Under the pieces are notes generated by a model. That model was given only the letters and a program-made list of their open reading frames with translations, had not been told where the DNA came from and searched no databases. This document shows, piece by piece, positions 1 to 12,269 of a DNA stretch of 64,000 bases (positions are counted from its first letter, which is position 1; every line of letters starts with the position of its first letter). Location of the stretch: contig LUCM01006593.1 of the NCBI GenBank assembly GCA_008360955.1, forward strand, positions 54,393 through 118,392. The letters run 5' to 3'. The translations under genes and the position numbers were made by a program. Source of the DNA: Fasciolopsis buskii. Taxonomy: Eukaryota > Platyhelminthes > Trematoda > Plagiorchiida > Fasciolidae.

Positions 1-2109
1 CCAGGCGTATTGTAATGCTGAATATCACGGTCGAATCCAGTATCGGGCCAATATATAAGCCATTTCGTCCAAAGTCGTGATCTCTTCTGGCTATGAATTG
101 TGCGACGTTGGTATACAGTTTTCCGATGGTCTGAAGTTCTTGAGGACTACCATGGAGGGCCATCGAAACATGGCCAAGAACAACCGGACTTGATTTGACC
201 GTCCGAACAAAGACCTGCATGAAATGTCCCGTCGAGTTAAAGTTTATCTGGGTGGACCCTGGTTTTGCTAAAGCAAGAGAGAGTGGTTATTATTTGGTTC
301 TGCAGATCGAAGCGTTTGGCCAACTGCATGACTACGGGGCACGATAGTGAAGGGAAGGAAATGATTTGGCTGTACAATCAAGAAAGACATGATCAAAGAG
401 AGGGAACGTTATGGTTTTGAGGACAGCAGAGACGGGGGTAAAGGTTTTCCTGGGCTGTTCCGAGGTGCATCTTCGGTGCGCCTGCAGGTTCCATGTATCG
501 AAAGTAGTTGAGCTTGCGTGCCTCAAGGATTGAAGCATTGTAAGATGGAACTCACTGTAGCGGGCTGCTGTTAGAATTCTCCTCTGAAGTCGATCGGCGA
601 AACGAAACCCTTTGATACCCAAAAAACGGATCGTGCATAGAGTGATAAAAAATACGGCAGCTGCCTGGACATACCGTGTTGAATAGCTACACACCAGAAA
701 TGATCCACGTAGGTTTAAAATGCGCAGCGAAGTTCTCATGAGCGTGCATGAAGATGGGCTGTTGAGAGGACCAGATCGGGCTTGATCAATGGTGAAGGCT
801 TCATATAGACTTTACACTGGTGAAACAGAACTGTCGGCTTTAAGCAGTGCTTGATCAATGCCTAGCCAAAGTGGAATCTCAATTAAAAAGAATAGTTAAG
901 TTAACGAAGACAAGACTCAAAATGCAATTCAATGTCACTGCGTAGTGAAACGCATGAGGTTCGAGAAGGTTTTATAACATCACGAACAAAAGGGCATGCA
1001 AGTGGATGGAATCACAGTGGGTAAAGCGAGGTAGCACTCGGGCGGCAGTGACCAGACAAATTCCAGAATGTGTTTTTGAAACGTCCCATAGCCACGCAAT
1101 GCAGAGCCAAAAAGCCCTCCAAAATTAACAGTTTGAAGGTCAAGCTGCTGCACTCCCGGTAGCGGCGATTCTCCCCATTCCAAGCATCTGCATCTTGAGA
1201 ACTACTTTCCTTCACCACTAGATTCGTCTTATAGGCCCCACCAAAACTTCCTTTCACAGCCACAACCGATTAGGGTATATACAGTTCCTGCATTTACCTC
1301 ATCTATTCATCTAAATCATTCAGAAAAAATACCACTGCCACTGTCGCCCATGTCGACAATTTCGTCTGTGGCTGAATGTGACGTTGATGAATTATATTAT
1401 CGTGGTCTGATATTTGCCGAAATATCACTATTCTGCCCTGGGCTTGCACTCCTAACTCAAACGATGCAACACCCTCGACAATAAGGGAGTTCAGAAATGA
1501 GAAGCAGAACTGGTCATGGGAACTGACTGAAGGTCAAAACGATTTCTCTCCAGTCGTAGCTGTTTCTACCATATGCTCGTACTCTATTGGAGAAAATGCA
1601 GTCTGTTAGCACTCTCCTCAAATTACGCCTCCCTACTAATCGCAGATACTTGGCACTCGTGGGACGATGCAACTGCCACTCTTGGATATCAATCATTCAG
1701 AGGAGTCGCCTGTCCCATCCTGGGGGGCTGGCTTGCGTAAGCCCGAAATTCAATACCAGCCTCAGTATGCCAAGAATCTCAGTAAAACTGCGTTCAAGAT
1801 GCCTTATGGCTTAGGGCAGACATTTTTAGAGAAACCCCCTGATGGGATGCGTGTACCGACCACCAGGCCCCTGACGGGACGATTTCCTACCCCCAAGTGA
1901 CAAACTTATCTACTCTCCCACTTTACCGAATTCCAAAGCCTTGGCGGGTAAGTTCAATGCTCCAGACATTTGCTGGCCAAATTTTTTATTGCTCCCAACT
2001 GCTTGCTCCATTTTTGTTAACATTCAGCTAGGAGGACGAATACAGCCCATAGCAGACCCGACAAGATACAGAAATATCCAAAACCTAATTTCTACCTTTT
2101 AGATTACGC
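1..2109. other. No gene recognised
   Basis: Short frames only, with no convincing splice pairs or family motifs. The stretch just before 2110 may hold the decayed upstream part of the Penelope-like element, but I cannot show it. Confidence 0.5.
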
Positions 2110-2502
2110 ATGCCCACGCATCCAATAAATGTGGTTTCATTCACATGTTCCTGTGGGACAATGTACATCGGCCGCACGACCAGGCGCTTGTCTGAACGCA
2201 TCCGTGAGCACCACCCGGCATGATTAGGCACTGGAACAATTAAGTCACTTAATAGCGCAGTGGTTTCACATCTAGCACAGACTAACCACACCGTGAATGT
2301 GACGCAAGCTTTCCGGACCCTGTATAAGGTCAGAGGTCAACAATCCAGGTTGGCGAAGTGTCGCCTCTTGAGCACTGCGGAAGCTGTCGCAATCCGTCTT
2401 CACAGTCCTCCACTTTGTTCTCAAAAACAATTTGTGGTTGCGCTTCAACTCCCTTGGCCCACCCCCCGTCCCAATACAAACCCTAGACAACAAAACAATT
2501 AA
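2110..2502 (+). mobile_element. Penelope-like element fragment: GIY-YIG endonuclease
   Basis: One frame encodes the C-terminal GIY-YIG nuclease of Penelope-like elements: FTCSCGTMYIGRTTRRLSER, IREHHPA, then a TGA at 2221-2223, then IKSLNSAVVSHLAQTNHTV, FRTLYKVRGQQSRLAKCRLL, STAEAVAIRLHSPPLCSQKQ and FVVALQLPWP. Cys-rich entry, YIG, the Arg pair, the EH motif and the late Glu (STAEA) are all present. The nuclease nicks target DNA for the element's RT. The upstream RT domain is not recognisable. A single stop and otherwise intact frame suggest moderate age. Confidence 0.87.
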
Positions 2503-2984
2503 CACCACAAATCCCTTCCCCACCCATATTTGTAAATGACTAATCCAATCCTTCCTAAAGTGAAAATATTTTGTCAAGATATATATAGTGATGTAATGGC
2601 ATGAGTACGAATCACTGAAAACGAGCTTGTTCGCCAACTTGTGTTTTCTCAATGTGCTCAGTGGTAATTTTCAAGGAAATGTGGTTTCCTTTGATGCGTT
2701 CATCTGCCCGGAAGCTGCACAATCATACTGCCTGTCCACAGTATCGTCCCATCTCCAAACTCTAGGGCCTATTTCGAAACAAAATGGGGTCGTCCGCCAA
2801 CTCTGCTGCACACTTGTAATTGCGACCCCTTCCTAGCAAGTTGGGTGCAAATGGCAACTGGCAGGCTTTATTCAATCCTGCACAATTGTCTTGACAGTAT
2901 CAGGCCTGCACAGGCTAACTCTTTGTCCATAAAAAAGAAGAGACATGTCCGACTAAGCTGTAGAGTTACCAAACGTCAAAATAC

Positions 2985-4290
2985 ATTCCTTAGAACCAGG
3001 GATTTTTAATTTTCCTACCAATCAATCGCCTAGCAATAATAAGCACACGCAGTAGAACGCAAGAACTTCGTGCCCTAAACCAGCCCAATCCACAGGCAAC
3101 TCTGGCACAAATTTTTAAATCAAAAACAAACCACGCTAGGTTCTCGTCTTCTTCTATCCAGTATCTCACATACAATAACTTGGAAAACCCTCAGGAAATG
3201 GCTGAGGCATTTGGCGGATTATTTGCTTCATCCATACCAACTAACAGTAATCTTCCAACCCCGTGTCTGCCATGCCTGACCTTAAAAACATTCTCAGGAG
3301 TATTTTCACCGAAAGAGTTAGTTCCTTTGGTGGAAAAACAAAGGTCAGCTATCACCCTGGACCGGACCCGCCACTTTCAGCCATCTTTGCACTAGGTGGG
3401 ATGATATTTCAATAATTTTGGCAAACATATTCAGCCTTTTCGCCCAATTCGGTATCTTTTCCTCCCAACAGAACACGTCTGTTGCAATCCCCATACATAA
3501 GAAAAAGGCACGACTTGGCCTAGCCAGCTATAAAACGGTCAACCATACACCGGTTGTCTCTAGAATCATGAAGCATTTGATAAAAAGGCAGCTCAACACA
3601 TATCTTGCTGACCACAAACTTGTCAACACTAGTCAACATGGTTTTCTCCAAAGTTTATCTTGCGCTGTGCTTGACTGGTGCCCTAGACACAGTCATAACG
3701 GCTTCTAGCACCAGAAAATTGTTCACAGTAGTCTGTTTGCATATGGCAAAAGCTTTAGACAGAGAATTCTACCGTCGGCTGTGAAGTGATGTCCGCGACG
3801 TTGTTCGAGACGGTGTTCCTTTTCTATTAGCCGTTGGCATCAAATCGTTTACACATTCCAGCCAGAGGCTCTAGGCTCTATTGCCGTCGAAATAACCCAA
3901 AGCCCAATGTTCCTCAAAACCAGGGCTGACGAATGGCCGAAAAAAGCTGCGTACTGTGCCGCATATGCACCTCATCTACAGGGAGGCTTACAATCGGCAG
4001 AAAAATCATCCCTATCATCAAGAAGTTTCATGACTTTGGTCTGAACGTCTCCAGCAGCTTCAGATTTTCGGAGCACGCACTTACCTAAGTTGCGAAAGCC
4101 AAAAATATTTGGTTTTCTAAATGGAACTTTTAAGCTAAACGACAGTAGATTAAGCGCCTTCCAAACACACGTCAGAACCATTCCAGATTATTGTTCTCTG
4201 ATCTGCTCCAGCACGAGACATCGCGACAGATTTGAGATCGTAATCGTTCATCTTGCATTTACAAATCGGACAGTAGGCATTTCATCGAAC
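2985..4290 (+). mobile_element. CR1/Jockey-like RT fragment, copy A
   Basis: Plus-strand pieces in RT order: RTRDF near 3000, ENPQEMAEAFGGLFAS at 3181, SVAIPIHKKKARLGLASYKT and VNHTPVVSRIMKHLIKRQLN, LVNTSQHGFLQSLSC, a decayed motif A HMAKALDREFYRRL near 3740 (Asp replaced by His), and the C-terminal LSAFQTHVRTIPDYCSLICS near 4150. Several frameshifts. The same family as 12270-14060, which keeps RTRDFRLFLQ, NPQEIADAVDDFFA and THVSTILEYYSLVCS. Confidence 0.8.
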
Positions 4291-7200
4291 CTAAGTTAAA
4301 AGGAATGATGTTCAATACTGAATCGTGAACATCTGTGGCTTTGGCGTGTGAAAGCGAACTTAATATTCTTCACCAGTCTCATGAATGGTAACAGTTGCAT
4401 TTCAACCCCTCAGATCAGATGTCAAACTTCCTACTCCCATCGAAACGTCAAGTTTGTTGTCACAACTGACTTGGAAAGATCAAGCATTGGGGTAAGCAAC
4501 TTATTGTTAACTGTTCTTCTTGTGGAATTAATGAACCCAAAAGTTAAGTCTCCTATCGTCGTCTAAAATCGCTTTCAGAAACGAAGTCCGCAGACTACCG
4601 ACCGTTTAACCTTTATTCGTATATACTACCCGTATCTCTCGGAAACTCGGGCGTACGATGTTCGTTTAGAATTTTGGCAGTTACTATTCTAAGTTCATCA
4701 AACTTGAATCTCAGCGAGCAACGATAAGTAACATTTGGGTCCGTGATAGCAGAGGGATGCTGGATTCTACGGCTGCTATAACCGCAATAAACCCTCTTTA
4801 CATAAGTCCTCTCATCACTTGCTCCTTTCCCCATAGATTTCTCTACCGTTTGCTTACTCTGACAACATAAATGATCCTACCTTCAGGATGTGTATTACCG
4901 GAACTAGTTTTTATCTTCGCAGGCATTTAATTAGAAAACACATTCGAGGTTCCCTTTACTCTTCCAACCTACTCATTTTGATCCCCAGTCACCTGTTTAC
5001 TCAAATCAGGTAAACTCTTTCTCTTAGGTATCTAGTTTCATTTCAATCAAAAATTAAATATATGTCCATGTCAAACAAACGATTTGATTAGCTTACGCAG
5101 TGCACCAGCCCATATTAGAAGGTTCCAAGCAGCACTCGTTAATAAAGCAAGATACGGCGTTGATGATGACGGCACCATACGCATAGGTCCGTGTTTTGCG
5201 GCTTAAGCCACCATCCTCCTTGTGTTCGGTTATCCTCACTTTGATTTCCGTTAGTCCGTACAGGTGAAAATCAAAATGACTAGGCATGTTTGATTCAGCA
5301 TCTTCGAACGTTGGGAAAACGAGCCAAACCCAGCAATTGCGAAGCACACATATAACGCGGAAATTTACGGTTAGGCGGATGAACTATGGAAAGCGCCCAT
5401 ATGGACCCAACCATTGCACTGTTGGGAGAAAAAAACAATATTCCGCCGAAAGGAGTTTGAATCCAGCAACAAAAGCTTATTCGGGCTGCGAAGGAATTGG
5501 CCACCTTCTGCAATGAGCCGTACCCTGCGAAACAGAAGACCCCGCACCGCCCTTGTTCGGTAAGTCAGCATCTGGCTGCTATGTTGGACGGTCTCGGGTG
5601 GTAGCGCATGAGACTTTCACTTATGCTTCGACCCCCACCCCTCTAGTTTTCAACATGCCCCCTTCTTCCAACCGCGAACCAAGTAAGTTTGGTGACGTCT
5701 AGAACTACTGCTGTTCTTCTTCTTTTTTATTCATTCATGCACGCCTACTAAAACTACCTTGTGGTAGTTGCTACCGTCCTGTTCAGACACAAATCACTGA
5801 TCCTAATGTTCCCATGCGTCTCCCTTCTCCTCCTTCTGTGACTTCCCTTGGCAAACCCTGCTCTAACCTCCAGCCCAAGCTGCCATCCGCGGCCCATTAA
5901 GTTGTGCCCTTTACTGGTAGTTGGAAGTAGTAAAAATCAGCGGTATATCATCTGGTTGGTTATAACTATTTCTCTTTGTTGCATGCACGGCAGGCCCATA
6001 GATCTGACGGGTTCCACAAACAGAAGAAACAGTGACTTCATTCCCTAACCCTTGCGCTAGCCGTCCTGTCAGACCGCGGCAATCTGCATCTGTAAAGATG
6101 TCAAAAGGTGAAACAGAAAAACCCTACGAATAAGGGCCATGCAACCAAGGACTACCTGAGCGATATATCCTATAGGGATCCAGCAGACGGTGAGTTTGTT
6201 GCACAATTTCCGTCGCCGAAACACTCCCTCCTTCTTCGCACTCCAAGACAGTCGTCTGAACCCTGCAATCAATGTAAGAAACTGACTGTTACCGCCGTCC
6301 CCATTTTTCAACTCAACTTAACACTAGCCGAAACAAATTTCAGACGGTCTTCTCTCTCTGGCTCCTCTCCAGGCTCGCCGGTGACCACATATGCAACGCA
6401 AACTGTCGCCGAAAGCGCCATCCTGTCGTATGTGCCTATTGTCTATCTCTACTAGGGAGGTGCTATCCGGATCGGACCATCCAATACCGGGCCACGTAAT
6501 CCTGTAAGAAACCAAGCCACTTCAATGACCGCCCCGGGTGCCTCATCTCCGATGATCCATTTCGATTGGCCAATATACCGTTACTAACACTACGAAGATG
6601 ATGTCACGCAATCCTCTAACCCTCAGGCCCCTACCGCCACAAGGCACCAAAATCTCCAATATCAAACAAAGAAAACACAGGTCACTCATAGCAAGTGCAT
6701 TTCAGGACTCGTTGTAATTCTTACACGTACTCGTTTTTTGCCGCCACACATCACGGTTCGCTCCCAGCTGCATGAGTCCATTGACCATTCTAGTGAGTTC
6801 CATTGTCTTTCCGTCCACAATTCTTCATATAATTACGCCTCTGAAATATTTTGGTGCAACCTTGAAGGTTTCTTGCTGTTTCATCTCCAGCATTATACTG
6901 ACTCTTAAATATTGTTACTTGACGCTCTCCATCCACCTCACATGATATTCCGTGTGATTTTGGCTCATTTATATTCCGTTATCACATCCATTTTGATCTT
7001 CATTTTGACTACATAATCCTTTTGACTTTTGAGGAACCCGGCCATATGGAAACGCCAGCCATTGCTTCCCAGCCAAATTTTGCGCCGGCAATACGCAGCT
7101 TTGATGCATTGAAACAGCGCGTGACTAATAATTAGAAAGTCTTGGCGAAAGACTATTTAGCCTTGACTTAAAACCTCGAAGCCCCGTGCTTGGCCTATCA

Positions 7201-7920
7201 CATTGCAGGTTCTGATCTAAAGAACACAGACACATTGCGTTTTCATGTCCGGTTTTGTTTTCCTTGTCGTTACTTTACCATCCTTGTACAAATTTGATCA
7301 TGCCTTGCATGCACCTGTCGGATTTCAGGGAATATGCGCTAAGAATAATTAGCATGTACGTTACGGATTTATCCCGGATACTTCTTCCCTGCTGTGGGTA
7401 CACTGATAATTCGCTAACAGATTGCACAATTAAATTACGAGCCACTTTCCATTGGGTATATTCCCTTTTCATCCACCAATTAATCCGTGTTTGACATGCA
7501 TTAACGATCATAAAAAGGCAGATCGAAGAGAAAGTAAGCAAGCGGGATCGGGTCACGGAATCAGGTGCTAGGAGAACGAGGATTTATGTGTATTTGTGGT
7601 TAAGTGTTTCAGAAATTGTGATTGCAGGGTCACAAATGAAAAACAAATTGATACCGCGTCGTTCACAAATCATGAAAACAAATAGCGGGAACCTTGGATG
7701 ACCGAACCGTCTTTCAAAATTTCAGTGCATCATGACAAGACCGTCTCCTATTGCAATGTCGTGGTAACAAATTAGAAAACGAAAAAGACCCGGGAAAAAC
7801 CGCATGGAGATATCAAAGGCCACTATTTCTATTAAAAACTGCGTACCAAGCCGCGGGATAAAATTAAAAAAGCATTTCACAGATTGACATGGCAAAGAGT
7901 GTCAGGAGAAAAACAACACA
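4291..7920. other. No gene recognised
   Basis: Intergenic or ancient repeat sequence. Positions 5640-6480 are pyrimidine-rich, with Pro/Ser-rich plus-strand frames (for example 6108-6455 with PCNQCKKLTVT) that could be a decayed element ORF1, without proof. Confidence 0.45.
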
Positions 7921-8134
7921 TGTGAGCTTGCACCTGCTCCACACTAAAATCTCATGCCTTTTGGTATCCGCCTACTGTTCGATTTCAGAATCTCTCAATC
8001 AGCCGCTTTCTTCTCCCTCCAAGAGGCTGATGTGACGTGCAGAAGTCGGATGTTATGAGAGCTCCTAAAATCGAACAGTAGGCAGATACCCAAAGGCATA
8101 AAATTTGAGTGCTGAGCTTGCGCAAGCTTAGGTG
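7921..8134. repeat. Foldback (inverted-repeat) element, MITE-like
   Basis: Arms of about 65 bp (7921-7986 and 8071-8134) are inverted copies. For example, ATGCCTTTTGGTATCCGCC... on the left matches the reverse complement of ...GGCAGATACCCAAAGGCAT on the right, and outer blocks GAGCTTGCACCTGCTC and GAGCTTGCGCAAGCTT also pair. The loop is about 85 bp with no coding potential. No target-site duplication was obvious. Confidence 0.8.
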
Positions 8135-8619
8135 CGCACTACGCTTTCGCCTTCTTCTGCAATTCTGTTGGATTCACAGCTTAGCTGGGCACTTGGAGTT
8201 TTTCTCTCCTCATTATGTTTCCCCAAACTTCAGGTACTGGGCTGTTTTTCCATTGCGTTTCTCAGCAGGCTCTAATAATGGTTGTGCCTGCATTTGCAAA
8301 ACAGGGTCGTTGTAAAACCAGTTCCTGCGACTCGCGCCACTTTGCCCTCATTCTGGCCTACCGCTATCTCTATGCTAAGAAGGCTTGAGAGATCGCTTTT
8401 TAAAACAATTCGATGAACACCGTGCATCGCACGATAATTCCGCAGGCTGTATGCGAGAAAAAAAGCCACGCGCCAACTAACTGGCCCCAATGTAAAACGT
8501 CGGGTGCTTCGTTAAACCAGGGTAGTAAAACCATCTAGAAAAACTGTTCGGTTATATCAGAACTTTCATCGCGGGTACTTCACTCACTGCAGAATTTACC
8601 AAAAACTGCGATGTTTGAT

Positions 8620-9720
8620 TAGCTGCGCCACAGCTCTGTCATCGCCATTTCGTTGTTTTCTTGTGGGAGTTTTGGTTTCATTATGGTTCCTGTCCCCTGC
8701 TGCATTCGGTCGGAATTATTGCTGTTTAAAAACCTTAGTGTTTCTCAACATGGAACGGGATTATGCATTGCTGCATCTCGAAGCTATTCTTATCCATCTA
8801 AAGAAGGCAATCGTGCTGACTGGCAAGCAGCTCTTACATTCACCCTTCCGGCCAAGATATCCATTCCGGCATTTTTGAGTACCAACATCAGTCCCCTATT
8901 CACGAGAACGTGGGATCTAGCCGTCGCTCTTCAGCCACCGGTCCATGTTCACACTTGTGTCATCTGCATACAAGAATCTTGAACCTGGATATTACTGATT
9001 CACTCATATCGATAGAGAGCTTCAAAGCCTACCGGCAGGACAGAGTTTTGAAGGAGGTGGTCTGGTAACATGCAAAAACTTCTTCTGGTCTGGCAAGTCA
9101 AAAGTTTTTATACGTACTCACTATGTGGAACTGATTGTCTCGTGTCACCCCAGGCTTCCCGCCATACCAGTGTAATCATAGCTAACTTATATATTGCCCC
9201 TTTTAGCTCGACTCTTTTCTAGCATTTATTGTTCCTCTTCTTGTGAATATTCTGCATATTATTGTAGGTGATTTCATGTATACATCAGCCCTACCACTGG
9301 CTATGCTTGACTTGACAGAGCACTGCGTTTCTTCCAACAGAGACAACTCTAATTTAGATAAGTTATTACCAACCACCCTGATTACTTTCCCCTGAAACTA
9401 CGTGCTTTCATCTCAAGTAGTGATCATTGTCTGCTTCCGTTAAAGCCCAAGACATGCTCTCATTAAGCCTTTCATTCCTTCAAGCAAACAAATCAAATTT
9501 AAATTCGCCTCCGTAATATTTTGCACAACAAACTTGCTCTTCAGAAATCCCTTCCATACGCGTCTCCATTTTCCTCCATTGACCACCTGTCCAAAGACAA
9601 TGTCATATTTTTCACAAAGATGGCCAACGCGACCTTTGATATCTGTTGTTCCTTTAGAAACATTTTTCGTCTCATGTGACTTCAGCTCCTTTCAGATACT
9701 GAAATCTTCAAGGTGACTCA
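8620..9720 (+). mobile_element. CR1/Jockey-like endonuclease fragment
   Basis: Plus-strand frames give STNISPLFTRTWDLAVALQ (8876 on), LNLDITDSLISIESFKAYRQ and DRV near 8980, then after a frameshift EGGGLVTCKNFFWSGKSK, the metal-site motif IIVGDFMY (family GDFN) at about 9262, DLTEHCVSS, NLDKLLPTTLIT, and SSSDHCLLPLKP (SDH motif) near 9420. This is the order of an APE-type endonuclease of CR1/Jockey elements. The matching RT appears at 12270-14060 on the same strand. Confidence 0.75.
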
Positions 9721-10919
9721 AAGAGCACTTCTACAAATCCCGTAGCAACTCAAGCGTGCGATATATTTCGATTGTAATAAAAACTGAATTTAAGAGCATC
9801 GACACGACATTTGCCAGCCAACTCTTGCGTGGTAACAACAAACAACTTCCATGGCGATTAGGCGTTGCACAACAATCTGCCAGCGGAATCGGACCCAACC
9901 ACATAGCTTTCCCCTCATAATGCTCTCACTGAAAATATTCTAACGAAGCTTTGCGTTATCAAGCGAGGCGTTCTTGCTGCACCTGCACCTTTTTAAATCA
10001 AAAATAACCATAGACAAATTACCTATTAAGGGGGAATTTCTTATGTACACTTCACACGACTCCAGTCACGTGCCTCTGCTTTCCAATAAGCCACCAGCAA
10101 ACAGTGCACGGCCCGTTTCATCAGAACTACCTAAAACAGGCGCTGTATTTGCAAACCACTCACCAATTGTTACTATCTTCGCACAGCGTGGTCATGAGCA
10201 CTGCGCGCCCTTGTCACTGTCCAAGAAGTAAAATGATTATTGTTATATTATTCTTGGAGACTTGGCTGAATGTAAATAAAGCAACAATGGGCTGCGCCTG
10301 CTAGTAAGCGTGGCGCACAGTTTTTTCGGCTACCAGGTTGGAAATGAATTTCATTCTATCGTATGTCAGGTAGCACCATTTGAGACAGTGATAAGACTAG
10401 ATGCAGAGAGACGGAGTGGTGCTTGACACTTGCTGTGAAAATCGGCCCATTAATATAAATGAAGCCAGTTGGATATCTTTGTGCAAGACATTGTACATCT
10501 GTTGGAGTATGTGAAGGGTGGAAATCGAGTAACTTAGGGGATCCGGTCTGAGCGTCGCATCCTAATGGATCTGCGTTTGCCGAGTTGGTCCGTTTACTTA
10601 GTGAACTACTGCCAGACATTCGGTTGGCTTTTCTTGACTACATAATGATGGCTATGCATTATGGCTCCTTAGACTTGGTTGGCATCTGTCTTTGCTTTCG
10701 ATGGCTAATTTCGAATGTACTGGGTAGATTGGGAGCTGGGATTAGATGGAATATTGGTTTATGGACCCCGGGGGACGGCAAAATTAACAAGCAAAATAAA
10801 CAGAAGTACACCAAGTATATCTCATTTGACTGCACCGCTAGTTGTTGACGCTGAGTGGGAGGTGTGACCGTTCGACAGAAAGACTATTTCTGGAGAAATT
10901 ATATGACGCGAACCATGAC

Positions 10920-11480
10920 AGCTAAGGGTCGGAGATCCCATAAGATTTTATTTTATTTATCAGCCTATTGTGCGATACTTTAATATAGGCTTATGTCATG
11001 TCTAGATATAGTGCCTTTATCAAAGTTGGGGCGTTAGTTTCCGTTTTGACTGCAATAACGAAGACAATCCTACGATCAGCCCGGATTTCTTTTGGATGGA
11101 AACGTATTGGCTTGTTGTTTGCAAAATAAGCCATGATGTGGTCTTCAATCAAGTGCTGAATGATGTCGGAGACAACAGAGTTACGGTTGACAGTTCTATG
11201 ATTTTCTGAATCAAAAGGCATGCCTTTCTCGTTTTTGGGGATTAAGATAGTCGATTTCCATTGGGAGGAGGAAGTGCCGAATTAGACAGGGTTTGAAAAT
11301 GTCCACTGGAGTTGAAACACACCCCAAACTAGCAGGGAGATGACTAAAGTCAACGAATCTGGTCGAGAATGGCAGCTGACTCTCGTATTTATAAGCAGCG
11401 GAGCTTTTAATTTCGGCAAAATGAAGCCGTTCAGAAAGTTTCCAGATCGAGCGGGGTGGACACAAAGTCGAAAGTCCACT
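10920..11480 (-). mobile_element. CR1/Jockey-like RT fragment, opposite strand
   Basis: The minus strand reads NHRTVNRNSVVSDIIQHLIE, DHIMAYFANNKPIRFHPKEI, APTLIKALYLDMT, a stop, AYIKVSHNRLINKIKSYGIS. This fits RT fingers to motif A (family LDMTKAFDKVSHNRLL...SYGI). The upstream stretch to 11465 (LNPQKRE) fits the preceding PI.KKG region, with a shift. It sits between the two halves of a plus-strand element, suggesting a nested insertion. Confidence 0.75.
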
Positions 11481-12269
11481 ATCAGTTGTTAGAGCTATGC
11501 AACGAATCTGCCAGATGCCTCAACCATTTCTAGATGATTGCTCTGATACGTGCTGTCGAGGGTGATTATTTCGATAGAAAAGTCGGAGAACCTGGTATGG
11601 ATGGAATTTAATTTTATTAGTTTTACTGCAATTACTCAGGGATTCAGCTCGTTGAGAGCAAGCAGCTTCTTGTTTCTACTGCGGGGGTCCACTATCGTTT
11701 TTATTTTTTGAAAGGTGTTTCTGTCGTATACAAGAAGTCTCTCACTCTACGGAAGTCCTCCCAAAGACTAACGACATTGCCGCTTAATAGAAAAGGACAG
11801 TTCCTTTGTGGACACCGAGCTAGTCTCAGCCTGCGTAATATTATCAACACATTTGTGCAGCTATGCCTACATTTTTTAAGTTGTTGATTGCACCTCCCTT
11901 GATAGAAGAAGTAGTCTCAGTTAAGGCTGCAAACGAGAGTTGGCCGTCGACTTTATATCTTTCTGAATTTTGACCTGGATGCTGGGGACAGAAAACCACG
12001 TTGAAAGGCTGCCACAATGTGCAGCCGACGGGCAAGTGCTAAAATCCGAGGAAACTACCTGCAATGGATAAGCGGAAATGCGCTAAGCCTATTATAGAAA
12101 TTTGAACTTGAATATTTTTTGTGCACCGCCCACTTAAACCAAAGCCATACTTCATTGCGGTTTGGAAACGTTTATGTATTCTTGTCCAGTTGTATTCTAA
12201 CATGCACAATTGTCTTGATGAAGTTACGCTGTTCCACACTTTGCGTTTGCCCCGTGAAAAAACCTATTG

